From Spartobacteria bacterium UBA5019 (lineage in GTDB: Bacteria; Verrucomicrobiota; Verrucomicrobiia; Chthoniobacterales; Terrimicrobiaceae), in contig DGXZ01000029.1 in the NCBI GenBank assembly GCA_002396485.1, positions 44,102 through 93,444 of the forward strand: a DNA stretch of 49,343 nt, in the 5' to 3' direction. The position numbers and the translations under genes are program-made. Below, in pieces: positions 40,247-48,671 of the stretch. The notes under the pieces were generated by a model that was not told where the DNA came from, made no database searches, and saw only the letters and a program-made list of their open reading frames with translations. Positions within the stretch are counted from its first letter, which is position 1, and the number at the start of each line of letters is the position of its first letter.

Positions 40247-41668
40247 ATGAAACCCTTCTACCTCGACGGCTGCTGGGTGGAGACGCAAACCTCCGAGGCA
40301 GTCAACAATCCCTGGTCCGGCGAAAAACTCGCCGATATCTGCACCGCAGGTGCGCAGGATATCGAATCCGCCATCACCAGTGCGCACTCCGCCGTCCAAA
40401 AAACGCGCAGAATTTCGAGCGAAGCCCGCGCGGCGACACTTGAAAGGATCAGTCAACTTCTCCGCGAGCGGCGCCAGGAGTTTGTCGATGTGATCGTCGC
40501 CGAGGCTGGAAAACCGGTGACCTTTGCCGAGGCCGAGGTGGACCGGGCCTGCCTCACCTTTCGATTCGCAGCGGCACTCGCGCTCGGCGACGACGGCCAT
40601 GGCATCAATGTGGAAGCCAGTTCCCCAGGGTTGGGCCACTTCGGAATCGTCCGCCGATTCCCGCTGGGCGTGATTCTCGGGATTACGCCCTTCAATTTCC
40701 CCCTGAATCTCGTTGCCCACAAAGTCGCTCCCTGCATCGCCACCGGAAACACGATGCTGCTCAAGCCTGCGATGAAGACTCCTCTCACAGCACTGCTCCT
40801 CGCCGAGGTTCTGCACGAAGCCGGCGTTCCCGCTGGCCAAATCCATATCGTCCCCTTCGAACATGACCTCATTCCGCCTCTCCTCTCCGATCCGAGAGTG
40901 AAAATGCTCAGCTTCACCGGCAGTGTCGATGTCGGCTGGAACCTCAAGGCCCAAGCTGCAAAAATGAAGTGTGCCCTTGAACTTGGAGGAAATGCCGCTG
41001 TGATCGTGGAACCCGACTCGGACTGGCACGCCGCCGTCCCGAAAATCGCCGCCGCTGCCTATGGATTTGCCGGCCAGTCCTGCATCAGCGTCCAACGAAT
41101 CCTCGTGCACCGCGAGATTTTCAGCCAATTCCGGGGCGCGCTCGTCTCATTCATTCAGGAAAAAATCCACAGTGGCGACCCCTCCGACCGCCAGACGCTG
41201 GTCGGGCCGATGATCAATGCCGCCGCCCGCGAGAAGATCCTGAATTGGATCGAACAAGCGACCGATGCCGGCGCCTCCCTGCTCACGCCCGTGCATACTT
41301 CGGCCCGTTCCCTTCTGGGCCCGGTGCTCTTGGAAAATGTGCCGTCCGATTCGTCTGTGCTGCGCGAAGAGGCATTCGCCCCGCTGGCTGTGCTTCAGCA
41401 TTACGGAACCTTCGAAGAAGCCCTCGCCATGGTCAACGACTCTAGCTTTGGACTGCAGGCCGGTGTTTTCACAAACAACCTTCAAAATGCCATCCGGGCC
41501 TTCGAGGAACTCGAAGTCGGTGGAGTCATGGTCAATCAAGTCCCAACTTTCCGTGTGGAAAACATGCCCTACGGCGGCATCAAGGAAAGCGGCTCCGGCC
41601 GCGAAGGCGTCCGCTACGCCATGGAGGAAATGACCGAACCCCGCAGCTTGGTGATCAATAAAAGTTAA
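40247..41668 (+). CDS. NAD(P)-dependent aldehyde dehydrogenase
   Basis: 473 residues. Catalytic Cys279 in GQSCISVQR, general base Glu245 in LELGGNA, and Asn150 in TPFNFPLN are all in place, and the length is standard. It oxidises an aldehyde to the acid; the substrate is not readable from sequence. The neighbour upstream is a saccharopine dehydrogenase-like protein, so aminoadipate semialdehyde is a candidate. Confidence 0.92.
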   Translation: MKPFYLDGCWVETQTSEAVNNPWSGEKLADICTAGAQDIESAITSAHSAVQKTRRISSEARAATLERISQLLRERRQEFVDVIVAEAGKPVTFAEAEVDRACLTFRFAAALALGDDGHGINVEASSPGLGHFGIVRRFPLGVILGITPFNFPLNLVAHKVAPCIATGNTMLLKPAMKTPLTALLLAEVLHEAGVPAGQIHIVPFEHDLIPPLLSDPRVKMLSFTGSVDVGWNLKAQAAKMKCALELGGNAAVIVEPDSDWHAAVPKIAAAAYGFAGQSCISVQRILVHREIFSQFRGALVSFIQEKIHSGDPSDRQTLVGPMINAAAREKILNWIEQATDAGASLLTPVHTSARSLLGPVLLENVPSDSSVLREEAFAPLAVLQHYGTFEEALAMVNDSSFGLQAGVFTNNLQNAIRAFEELEVGGVMVNQVPTFRVENMPYGGIKESGSGREGVRYAMEEMTEPRSLVINKS

Positions 41669-41728
41669 GCATTCCCGGCAGGGGTATCTGCAGGCACTGG
41701 TAAAAATCGTTTATTTGAGATGCGCCTG

Positions 41729-41757
41729 TTGACGGGGAAGCACAAATGTAGCATTCT
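41729..41757 (+). promoter_or_regulatory. Possible sigma-70-type promoter for relB/yafQ
   Basis: TTGACG and CATTCT are separated by 17 bp, ending 6 nt before the RelB-like ATG. Transcription would start at or next to the ATG, giving a leaderless message. The -10 match is weak. Confidence 0.3.
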
Positions 41758-41763
41758 TGTGTC

Positions 41764-42078
41764 ATGACTAAAACGGCTATTTTACGGGCCCGGGTCGATT
41801 GCGAAAAAGCAAGCGCCGCCGAGCAGATTTTCTCCAAACTCGGAATCACTGTGGGTGATGCCATTAACATTTTTCTCTCACAGGTGTGCATCCAAAAAGC
41901 CATCCCTTTCACGCTGACCACCCGCCCTCACCTCAACCTCGACAATTCCAGCCTCGAGGAAATTGAAGCGCGTTATGCCGATCGCACTCCCAATACGGAA
42001 ACCTACACCGCCTTGAATGAGCGACCGACCCGGAGATTCAAATCTGCCGCCGAGACTCTTCGCTCGCTCAAAACCTGA
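41764..42078 (+). CDS. RelB/DinJ-family antitoxin
   Basis: 104 residues. KTAILRARVDCEKASAAEQIFSKLGITVGDAINIFLSQV is the typical RHH start of DinJ-type antitoxins. The C-terminal half is polar and flexible and would bind the toxin. The stop shares one base with the toxin ATG (TGATG). Confidence 0.9.
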   Translation: MTKTAILRARVDCEKASAAEQIFSKLGITVGDAINIFLSQVCIQKAIPFTLTTRPHLNLDNSSLEEIEARYADRTPNTETYTALNERPTRRFKSAAETLRSLKT

Positions 42079-42347
42079 TGCGCGAAATCAAATACACGAG
42101 CCAGTTCAAGCGGGATTACAAAAAGCGGGCTCGCGAGAAAGTTATGGATGATCTACTCGAAAAAGTCATCGATCTCCTATCGACAGGACAGTCGTTGAAC
42201 GAGCGTCTCCGCGATCATCCTCTCAAAGTGGGATATGCGGGATGCCGCGAGTGCCATCTCAAACCGGATTTGCTGCTCATCTATGTTCAAACGGACGAAG
42301 AACTCCAATTGGTGCGGTTAGGTAGCCACAGCGATTTGTTCGCGTGA
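42078..42347 (+). CDS. YafQ-family mRNA interferase toxin
   Basis: 89 residues. Catalytic residues align with E. coli YafQ in order: His47, His60, Asp64, His84 and Phe88 (RDHPLK, CHLKPD, GSHSDLF). YafQ cuts mRNA on the ribosome, so this should be an active toxin when the antitoxin is lost. It lies between the aldehyde dehydrogenase and the yceD-rpmF operon. Confidence 0.92.
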   Translation: MREIKYTSQFKRDYKKRAREKVMDDLLEKVIDLLSTGQSLNERLRDHPLKVGYAGCRECHLKPDLLLIYVQTDEELQLVRLGSHSDLFA

Positions 42348-42435
42348 GTGGAATTTACAGCACCCACTAGGGACTATTCTTAAAGCAGCCTCGCCTGCAT
42401 TGACCGCCTCTGCGGACGGTGATAATTTTTTTTAC

Positions 42436-42900
42436 ATGAAAGTGCACCTTCATCACATTCCAGAAGGAGACACGCTGCACATCGAAGGCGAGGAAAATCC
42501 CGCCACCTTGGAACTCGAACAGGGCGGCTTCACACCAACCACACCTCTGTGCTACTCGCTCGACATCGGCCTGAGCGGGGGCGGTCTTTTTGCCACCGGC
42601 AGCCTGTCCATTCAGGGAAAAATGCAGTGCGTCACCTGTCTCGAAGATTTCGAGTGGAATCTGTTCATCGATCCCTTTTCGATGCAAATTGATTTACCGA
42701 AATCGGAGTGGATTGACTTGACCCCCGAGGTCAGGGAAGATATGCACCTTGCCCTGCCCGCGCACCCCAAGTGCGACAGCGGCGGTGAAAAGCAATGCCC
42801 CGCGCGTCGCGATGACTCCCGGGTTGCCTTAGGGCGGCCGGTCGAAAAGTCCGTGCCGGCATGGGACGCGCTGGACAAGCTAAAACCAAAACTAAAGTAA
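42436..42900 (+). CDS. YceD/DUF177-like protein
   Basis: 154 residues from ATG 42436; codons before it look non-coding. A CxxC pair in KMQCVTCLEDFEWNL and the acidic SEWIDLTPEVREDMHLALPAHPKC segment are YceD features. In other bacteria YceD supports 23S rRNA processing or accumulation and is encoded next to rpmF, as here (4 bp gap). Confidence 0.86.
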   Translation: MKVHLHHIPEGDTLHIEGEENPATLELEQGGFTPTTPLCYSLDIGLSGGGLFATGSLSIQGKMQCVTCLEDFEWNLFIDPFSMQIDLPKSEWIDLTPEVREDMHLALPAHPKCDSGGEKQCPARRDDSRVALGRPVEKSVPAWDALDKLKPKLK

Positions 42901-42904
42901 AATT

Positions 42905-43087
42905 ATGGGAGTTCCTAAACGCAAAACATCGAAAATGCGCCTGCGCACACGCAAGGCGGCGAACCGCTGGCAAGCCCCGAAGCTGGCCAAGTGCCCTCAG
43001 TGCGGCGCATCCGTTCCAGGCCATGTAGCCTGCCCATCTTGCGGATATTATAACAAACGCCAGGTTCTCACCATCGGCGCAGAATAG
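42905..43087 (+). CDS. rpmF: Ribosomal protein bL32
   Basis: 60 residues. MGVPKRKTSKMRLRTRKAA start and the zinc-ribbon pairs CPQC and CPSC are diagnostic for zinc-binding bL32. It lies between yceD and plsX, a widely conserved order. Confidence 0.97.
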   Translation: MGVPKRKTSKMRLRTRKAANRWQAPKLAKCPQCGASVPGHVACPSCGYYNKRQVLTIGAE

Positions 43088-43111
43088 TTCCGAGGGTCGG
43101 ATTTTCCCCGG

Positions 43112-44146
43112 ATGAAAATTGCCCTCGATGCCATGGGAGGGGATCATGCTCCGCAAAACCCCGTGCAGGGAGCCGTTCAAGCGCTGCGTGATTTCCCCGA
43201 TGTGGAGATCATCTTCGTCGGCGATGAGACAAAAATCCGAGCTGAGCTCGCAAAACATTCCACGACCGACATCCAATCCCGCTACTCGTTCCACCACGCC
43301 TCACAGGTTGTGGACATGACCGACAGCGGGCTCGACAGCGTTCGCAGGAAAAAAGATTCCTCCGTAAGCCGTGCGGTGGACCTCGTGAAAAACGGTGAAG
43401 CCGATGCGGTGGTGTCCGCCGGACACACCGGAGCCCTCGTGGCGGCATCGACCATCAAACTCCGCACACTGCCCGGCATCGACCGTGCCGCGCTCGGTGT
43501 GCTGATTCCAGCCGACGGCGGAGTCTTTCTTTTGATCGACGGCGGGGCAAATATCGACCCCACTCCGCAGCACATCGTGGGATTCGCCGTGATGGGCAGC
43601 GTTTATTACAAGGCCATCGTTGGCACACCCGACGCCCGGGTTGGTCTCCTAAACATCGGCACCGAACCCAGCAAGGGCACGGATTTCTGCCTCGAATGCT
43701 ACAAGATGCTCTCCGAGGCCCCGATCCAATTTGCCGGAAATGTCGAAGGGCACGGCATCTTCAAGAAACCGGTGGAGGTCGTCGTTTGCGACGGCTTCAC
43801 CGGAAACATCTTCTTAAAAACCGTCGAGGGACTCGCCAAATCGATGGTCTCTTGGATCAAGGATGAAATCAGCAAAAACCCCATCCGCATGCTCGGCGCT
43901 CTCCTCTCCAAGGGAGCCTTCCAAGCCGTGAAAAAACGGACCAGCACCGACGAATACGGCGGCACCCCCTTGCTCGGCGTCAATGGCATCTGCATCAAAG
44001 CCCACGGCAACTCGTCATCCCTCGCCCTGCGCAATGCCATCCGCGCCGCACGCCGGGCGGTGGAACTCCAAATCAACTCCCGCATCGTCGAGGCGATGAA
44101 ACCACTCCATGAAAAACTCTCTTCGCGACACACCTCCCCGGTCTAA
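43112..44146 (+). CDS. plsX: Phosphate acyltransferase PlsX
   Basis: 344 residues. KIALDAMGGDHAPQNPV is the standard start; SGHTGALVAAS and CDGFTGNIFLKTVEG are further signatures. PlsX makes acyl-phosphate from acyl-ACP for phospholipid synthesis. Its 3' end overlaps fabH by 38 nt, which strongly couples the two. Confidence 0.96.
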   Translation: MKIALDAMGGDHAPQNPVQGAVQALRDFPDVEIIFVGDETKIRAELAKHSTTDIQSRYSFHHASQVVDMTDSGLDSVRRKKDSSVSRAVDLVKNGEADAVVSAGHTGALVAASTIKLRTLPGIDRAALGVLIPADGGVFLLIDGGANIDPTPQHIVGFAVMGSVYYKAIVGTPDARVGLLNIGTEPSKGTDFCLECYKMLSEAPIQFAGNVEGHGIFKKPVEVVVCDGFTGNIFLKTVEGLAKSMVSWIKDEISKNPIRMLGALLSKGAFQAVKKRTSTDEYGGTPLLGVNGICIKAHGNSSSLALRNAIRAARRAVELQINSRIVEAMKPLHEKLSSRHTSPV

Positions 44147-45125
44147 CCGCAGCGCCTCGATCATCGGCACAGGCAGCTATGTGCCAGAGCGCATCATGAC
44201 CAACGCCGATCTCGAAGCCATGGTAGAGACCAACCACCAGTGGATCGTCGAACGCACCGGCATTTACGAGCGACGGATCGCTGCGGAAAATGAATTCACC
44301 AGCCACATGGCTGCAAAAGCCGCCCAGGCTGCGATGGAAAATGCCGGTGTCACCCCCGAGGAAATCGACATGATCCTCGTCGCCACCATCACACCGGACA
44401 TGTTTTTTCCATCCACCGCCTGCCAGGTCCAACGCCAGATCGGGGCAAAAAATGCAACCTGCATGGATGTGAACGCCGCCTGCTCGGGATTCCTCTACTG
44501 CGTGGAAATCGCCAATCAATTCATTTCAAACCACGGCTGCGAGACCGTGCTTGTCATCGGCGCGGACAAGCTGAGCAGCATCGTGAACTGGGAGGACCGT
44601 AACACCTGCGTGCTCTTCGGCGACGGCGCCGGAGCCGCCATTCTTCGCCACCGCCCGGGCTCGAAGGGCGTCGTGACGACCTATATGGGCAGCGATGGAA
44701 ACTACGGCGACATCCTCCACATGCCAGGCGGCGGATGCGCGCTACCAATCACCCGCGACAATGTGGACGCCAAACTCAACACGCTTCAGATGAATGGCCG
44801 CGAGACCTTCAAACAAGCGGTGACCTCGATGATGCGTGCCGCGAACACCGTGCTCGACCGTTGCGGCCTCACCGCGCAGGACATCAAGTGCGTGATCCCC
44901 CACCAGGCGAATATCCGGATCATCGAAGCCATGGCGGACCGCATGGATCTCACGATGGACCGCTTCCACATCAATCTCGACAAATACGGCAACACCTCTG
45001 CCGCCGCCGTCGCCATCGCTCTGGATGAAGCCGCTCGCACCGGCCGCTTCCAGAAAGGCGATCCCATCCTGCTCGTGGTTTTCGGCGGAGGACTCACCTT
45101 CGCCAGCTCCGTCATCGAGTGGTAG
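44109..45125 (+). CDS. fabH: Beta-ketoacyl-ACP synthase III
   Basis: 338 residues. Catalytic Cys125 in NAACSGFLY, the His in PHQANIRIIEA and Asn in YGNTSAA form the FabH triad. It starts fatty acid synthesis by condensing acetyl-CoA with malonyl-ACP. The ATG at 44109 lies inside plsX; no later Met precedes the core strand SASIIGTGSYVP. It overlaps the nitric oxide synthase start by 7 nt. Confidence 0.96.
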   Translation: MKNSLRDTPPRSNRSASIIGTGSYVPERIMTNADLEAMVETNHQWIVERTGIYERRIAAENEFTSHMAAKAAQAAMENAGVTPEEIDMILVATITPDMFFPSTACQVQRQIGAKNATCMDVNAACSGFLYCVEIANQFISNHGCETVLVIGADKLSSIVNWEDRNTCVLFGDGAGAAILRHRPGSKGVVTTYMGSDGNYGDILHMPGGGCALPITRDNVDAKLNTLQMNGRETFKQAVTSMMRAANTVLDRCGLTAQDIKCVIPHQANIRIIEAMADRMDLTMDRFHINLDKYGNTSAAAVAIALDEAARTGRFQKGDPILLVVFGGGLTFASSVIEW

Positions 45126-46213
45126 CCAACGACTCCACACGCGAGGCGCTGGATTTTCTCGAGGCCTTTACCCTTGAGAAAAAAATCGATTCCAAAATCC
45201 ACTCGCAGCGCGAGACACAGGTGGAGGAAGAAATCGCCTCGACAGGCACATGGACCCCAAGATTCGAGGAACTCGAGCATGGAGCACGCATGGCGTGGAG
45301 GAACAACGCGCGGTGTATTGGCCGCCTGTTCTGGCCATCGCTGAAAGTTCGCGACCTGCGGCACATCTCCGACCCGGTCGAGGTGCATCAAGCCCTGCTG
45401 GAGCATCTCGAGACCGCCACAAACGGCGGGAAAATCCAGCCTCTCATAACGGTTTTTGCCCCCGCGACCGCCGAGGGTCCAGCAGTAAGAATCTGGAACC
45501 ACCAACTCCTCGGCTACGCAGGTTACGAGCAACCGGACGGATCGATCCTTGGCGACCCGAAAAATCTGGCTTTCACCCGCGAGGCGCTGGCACGCGGTTG
45601 GCAGGGTACTGGCACGCGGTTCGACCTCCTGCCGCTCATCATTCAAAAACGCGGATGCGCCCCCGTGCTTTTTCCTCCGCCATGCACCCAAGCGCTGGAA
45701 GTCCCGCTCACTCATCCGACCCTGCCTTGGTTCTCCGAATTGGGATTGAAGTGGTATGCCGTTCCGATTCTCTCCGACATGAAACTCCGGATTGGCGGCA
45801 TCGATTTTCCGGCGGCACCATTCAATGGCTGGTATATGGGAACGGAAATCGGCTCTCGCGACCTCGGCGACGAGGTCCGCTACGACATGCTTCCCGCCAT
45901 CGCTCAAAAAATGGGCATCGACCGGGAGCACGACCCGCTCTGGAAAGACCGTGCGCTCGTGGAACTCAATGCGGCCGTGATTTCCTCCTACGAGCAAGCC
46001 GGTGTGCGCATCGTGGACCATCACCGCGCCTCCTCCGAATTCATGGAATTTGCGGCGCGCGAAATGAAGGCCGGCCGCGCGGTTTCAGCCGACTGGAGCT
46101 GGATCGTTCCTCCAATGTCCGGCTCGGCGACACCTGTCTTCCACAATCTCTGGGAAAACCGCTCCCAACTTCCGGACTATCTGCCCCAGAAGCATGCCTG
46201 GGAGATTTTTTGA
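45119..46213 (+). CDS. Bacterial nitric oxide synthase, oxygenase domain
   Basis: 364 residues, the length of stand-alone bacterial NOS. Heme thiolate Cys66 in AWRNNARCIGRLFW, substrate Glu243 in NGWYMGTEIGSRDL, DHHRASSEFM, and the pterin/dimer segment ADWSWIVPP (about 325-332) are all present. It oxidises L-arginine to citrulline and NO using a borrowed reductase; no reductase domain is fused. The GTG start overlaps the fabH stop, tying NOS to the fatty acid operon, which is unusual. CtpA follows after 40 bp. Confidence 0.95.
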   Translation: MVANDSTREALDFLEAFTLEKKIDSKIHSQRETQVEEEIASTGTWTPRFEELEHGARMAWRNNARCIGRLFWPSLKVRDLRHISDPVEVHQALLEHLETATNGGKIQPLITVFAPATAEGPAVRIWNHQLLGYAGYEQPDGSILGDPKNLAFTREALARGWQGTGTRFDLLPLIIQKRGCAPVLFPPPCTQALEVPLTHPTLPWFSELGLKWYAVPILSDMKLRIGGIDFPAAPFNGWYMGTEIGSRDLGDEVRYDMLPAIAQKMGIDREHDPLWKDRALVELNAAVISSYEQAGVRIVDHHRASSEFMEFAAREMKAGRAVSADWSWIVPPMSGSATPVFHNLWENRSQLPDYLPQKHAWEIF

Positions 46214-46253
46214 TGCGTTTGGCAATGCCCCTTGTCGTGCTACTTTGACCTCC

Positions 46254-47510
46254 ATGCTCCGAATTCTTTTCTCAGCCATCCTTGCGCTCAGCCTGAGCGC
46301 GCAGGCCCGCGAGGCTGCGACACCCGCAGCCCCTGCAAAAGCCGAGGAATCCGCCTACGAGCAACTCCAACTTCTCGCCCGCGCCATGCAGCTCATCCGG
46401 CAGGACTATGTGGACGAGTCGAAAGTGGACTACAAGGAACTCACCTACAGCGCGCTCCGGGGGATGCTCGACAACCTTGATCCTCACAGCCAGTTCATGG
46501 AGCCGAAGAGCTTCAAAAACATGCAGGAGGACACCCGCAGCGAATTCGGAGGACTCGGCGTGGTCGTAACCCAAAAATCCGGCGTCCTCACAGTCATCAA
46601 CCCGATGGAGGACACCCCGGGATTCAAGGCTGGCATCCTCCCGGGGGACCAGATTCTTAAAATCAACGGCGAGAATACCGACAACACGCCCCTCAACGAG
46701 GCTGTCGAAAAACTCCGGGGCAATGCGGGAGAAAAAGTCAGCCTGACGCTCCGGCGTCCATCTACGGGCGAGGTGAAGGATTACGAGCTCACCCGCGAGG
46801 TCATCAAGGTTGCCAGCATCAAGGATGCCCGCATCCTCCCGCAGCGGAATCCCGGACAGCCTCGCATCGGCTACGCGCGTATCACCCAGTTCAACGAACC
46901 CACGGCCGCTGAACTCGCCGCCGCACTGGATAAATTGGAGGCAAAAGGGATGGATGCCTTCATCCTCGACTTGCGGCACAATCCCGGCGGCCTCCTTGGC
47001 AGTGCGGTCGATGTGTGCGGACAATTCCTACCGCCGAACACGCTCGTCGTTTACACGGAAGGCCGAACGCCCTCGCGGGAATACCGGACCTCGATGACAG
47101 CCAGCCCGAATCGCAAATACCCCGTCGTCGTTCTCACCAACTATGCCAGCGCCAGCGGATCGGAGATCGTCGCCGGCGCACTCAAGGACCTCGACCGCGC
47201 ACTCGTCGTCGGGGAAACCACCTTCGGCAAAGGCTCGGTTCAAAGCGTTGTCTCGCTGCCCGACGGCTCCGCCGCCCGCCTCACCACGGCGAAATACTTC
47301 ACTCCCGGCCGCAAGCTCATCCACGAGCACGGCGTGAGTCCGCACATTCGAGCCACACTCACCCACGAGGAGGAGGCAGACCTTCTTCGCTCCCGCCGCA
47401 AACGTGAAGATCCTGCCACCGCCGAGGTCGCGATCTGGGATCCCCAGCTCGAACGCGCCGTCGATGCCCTGCAAGGTTCCCTGCAGCACGCCAAGAACCA
47501 AAAAAAATAA
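46254..47510 (+). CDS. C-terminal processing peptidase CtpA-like (S41, PDZ)
   Basis: 418 residues from ATG 46254, where the signal peptide begins. A PDZ domain (about 95-185) is followed by the S41 core with Ser303 in SASGSEIVAG and Lys326 in TTFGKGSVQ, the catalytic dyad. It trims proteins in the periplasm. It ends next to tsaD without a gap, and starts 40 bp after the NOS gene. Confidence 0.95.
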   Translation: MLRILFSAILALSLSAQAREAATPAAPAKAEESAYEQLQLLARAMQLIRQDYVDESKVDYKELTYSALRGMLDNLDPHSQFMEPKSFKNMQEDTRSEFGGLGVVVTQKSGVLTVINPMEDTPGFKAGILPGDQILKINGENTDNTPLNEAVEKLRGNAGEKVSLTLRRPSTGEVKDYELTREVIKVASIKDARILPQRNPGQPRIGYARITQFNEPTAAELAAALDKLEAKGMDAFILDLRHNPGGLLGSAVDVCGQFLPPNTLVVYTEGRTPSREYRTSMTASPNRKYPVVVLTNYASASGSEIVAGALKDLDRALVVGETTFGKGSVQSVVSLPDGSAARLTTAKYFTPGRKLIHEHGVSPHIRATLTHEEEADLLRSRRKREDPATAEVAIWDPQLERAVDALQGSLQHAKNQKK

Positions 47511-48518
47511 ATGCCCACGCTGCTCGCGATCGAGACTTCCTGCGATGAAACGGCCGCCGCCGTGCTGCAAGGCTTCGGCGAGGTGCTGGCGCATGAGATT
47601 TTCAGCCAGGCCGAAATCCATTCCGAGTTCGGCGGAGTCGTTCCCGAGGTGGCATCCAGAAACCATCTTGTCTCCGCACCGGAGATCATCGATTTCGCCC
47701 TACAAAAAGCAGGTGTGCAAATCCGCGATCTCGACGCCATCGCCGCCACCACCGGGCCGGGCCTTGCCTCCGCCCTGCTCGTTGGCGCCGCAACCGCGAA
47801 GGGCCTCTGCATCGGATCGGGAAAACCATTCCTCGCCATCAACCATATCGAAGGCCACCTGCTCTCGCCGTTTTTTGGCTATGAAAAAATCCCGCCACAC
47901 ACGGCAATGGTGGTCAGCGGTGGACACACGCTGGTGCTCGATGTGGAGGGCTTCGGAAGTTATCGATTACTGGGACGCACCCTCGACGATGCCGCAGGTG
48001 AGGCGTTCGACAAGGTGGCCAAACTCCTCGGACTCGGCTACCCGGGCGGCATCGAGATCGACCGCCTCTCCCACAGCGGCAATCCCGCGCGTTTTGATTT
48101 TCCACGCGGCATGATCGACTCGGGCGATCTGGATTTCAGCTTCAGCGGACTCAAGACCGCCGTCCGCATTTTTCTCGAAAAAAATGGCACGCCAACCGCA
48201 GCCGACCTCCCCGACATCTGCGCATCGTTCCAAGCAGCCGTCACCGATGTCCTCCTCTCCAAACTCTTCAAGGCAGCCCGCCAAAACAAGCGCCGCATAC
48301 TAAGCCTCAGCGGCGGCGTGAGCGCCAACTCATCACTCCGCTCTCGCGCGATCCAGCTCGCCGGAGATGAGGGACTCGAAATCCATTTCCCTCCACCCGG
48401 CCTGCTCACCGACAACGCGCTCATGATCGCATTTGCCGCCGCACACCATCTGGCGGCAGGCCAAACCGATCCGGTCGACACCGAAATCACTCCGAACTTC
48501 AACCCAAGCACCCTTTGA
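47511..48518 (+). CDS. tsaD: tRNA threonylcarbamoyladenosine transferase TsaD
   Basis: 335 residues. LAIETSCDETAAAVL, metal ligands His112 and His116 in NHIEGHLLSP, GEAFDKVAKLLGLGYPGG and SGGVSANSSLR are family signatures. With TsaB, TsaC and TsaE it makes t6A37 in tRNAs that read ANN codons. The ATG follows the ctpA stop immediately. Confidence 0.97.
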   Translation: MPTLLAIETSCDETAAAVLQGFGEVLAHEIFSQAEIHSEFGGVVPEVASRNHLVSAPEIIDFALQKAGVQIRDLDAIAATTGPGLASALLVGAATAKGLCIGSGKPFLAINHIEGHLLSPFFGYEKIPPHTAMVVSGGHTLVLDVEGFGSYRLLGRTLDDAAGEAFDKVAKLLGLGYPGGIEIDRLSHSGNPARFDFPRGMIDSGDLDFSFSGLKTAVRIFLEKNGTPTAADLPDICASFQAAVTDVLLSKLFKAARQNKRRILSLSGGVSANSSLRSRAIQLAGDEGLEIHFPPPGLLTDNALMIAFAAAHHLAAGQTDPVDTEITPNFNPSTL

Positions 48519-48671
48519 AGACCAACACCCACTTTTCCGCTAAAAACGGCAACGCCCCGCGCGAGTGAAGCGTAAGAACTATCGTGAACAATCCGGAAAT
48601 AAAATTTTCATGTTCAGAGGACGATTTTTAATTTTTAGTGGAAATGTAGATTTGAAACCTCATTTTTGAAA

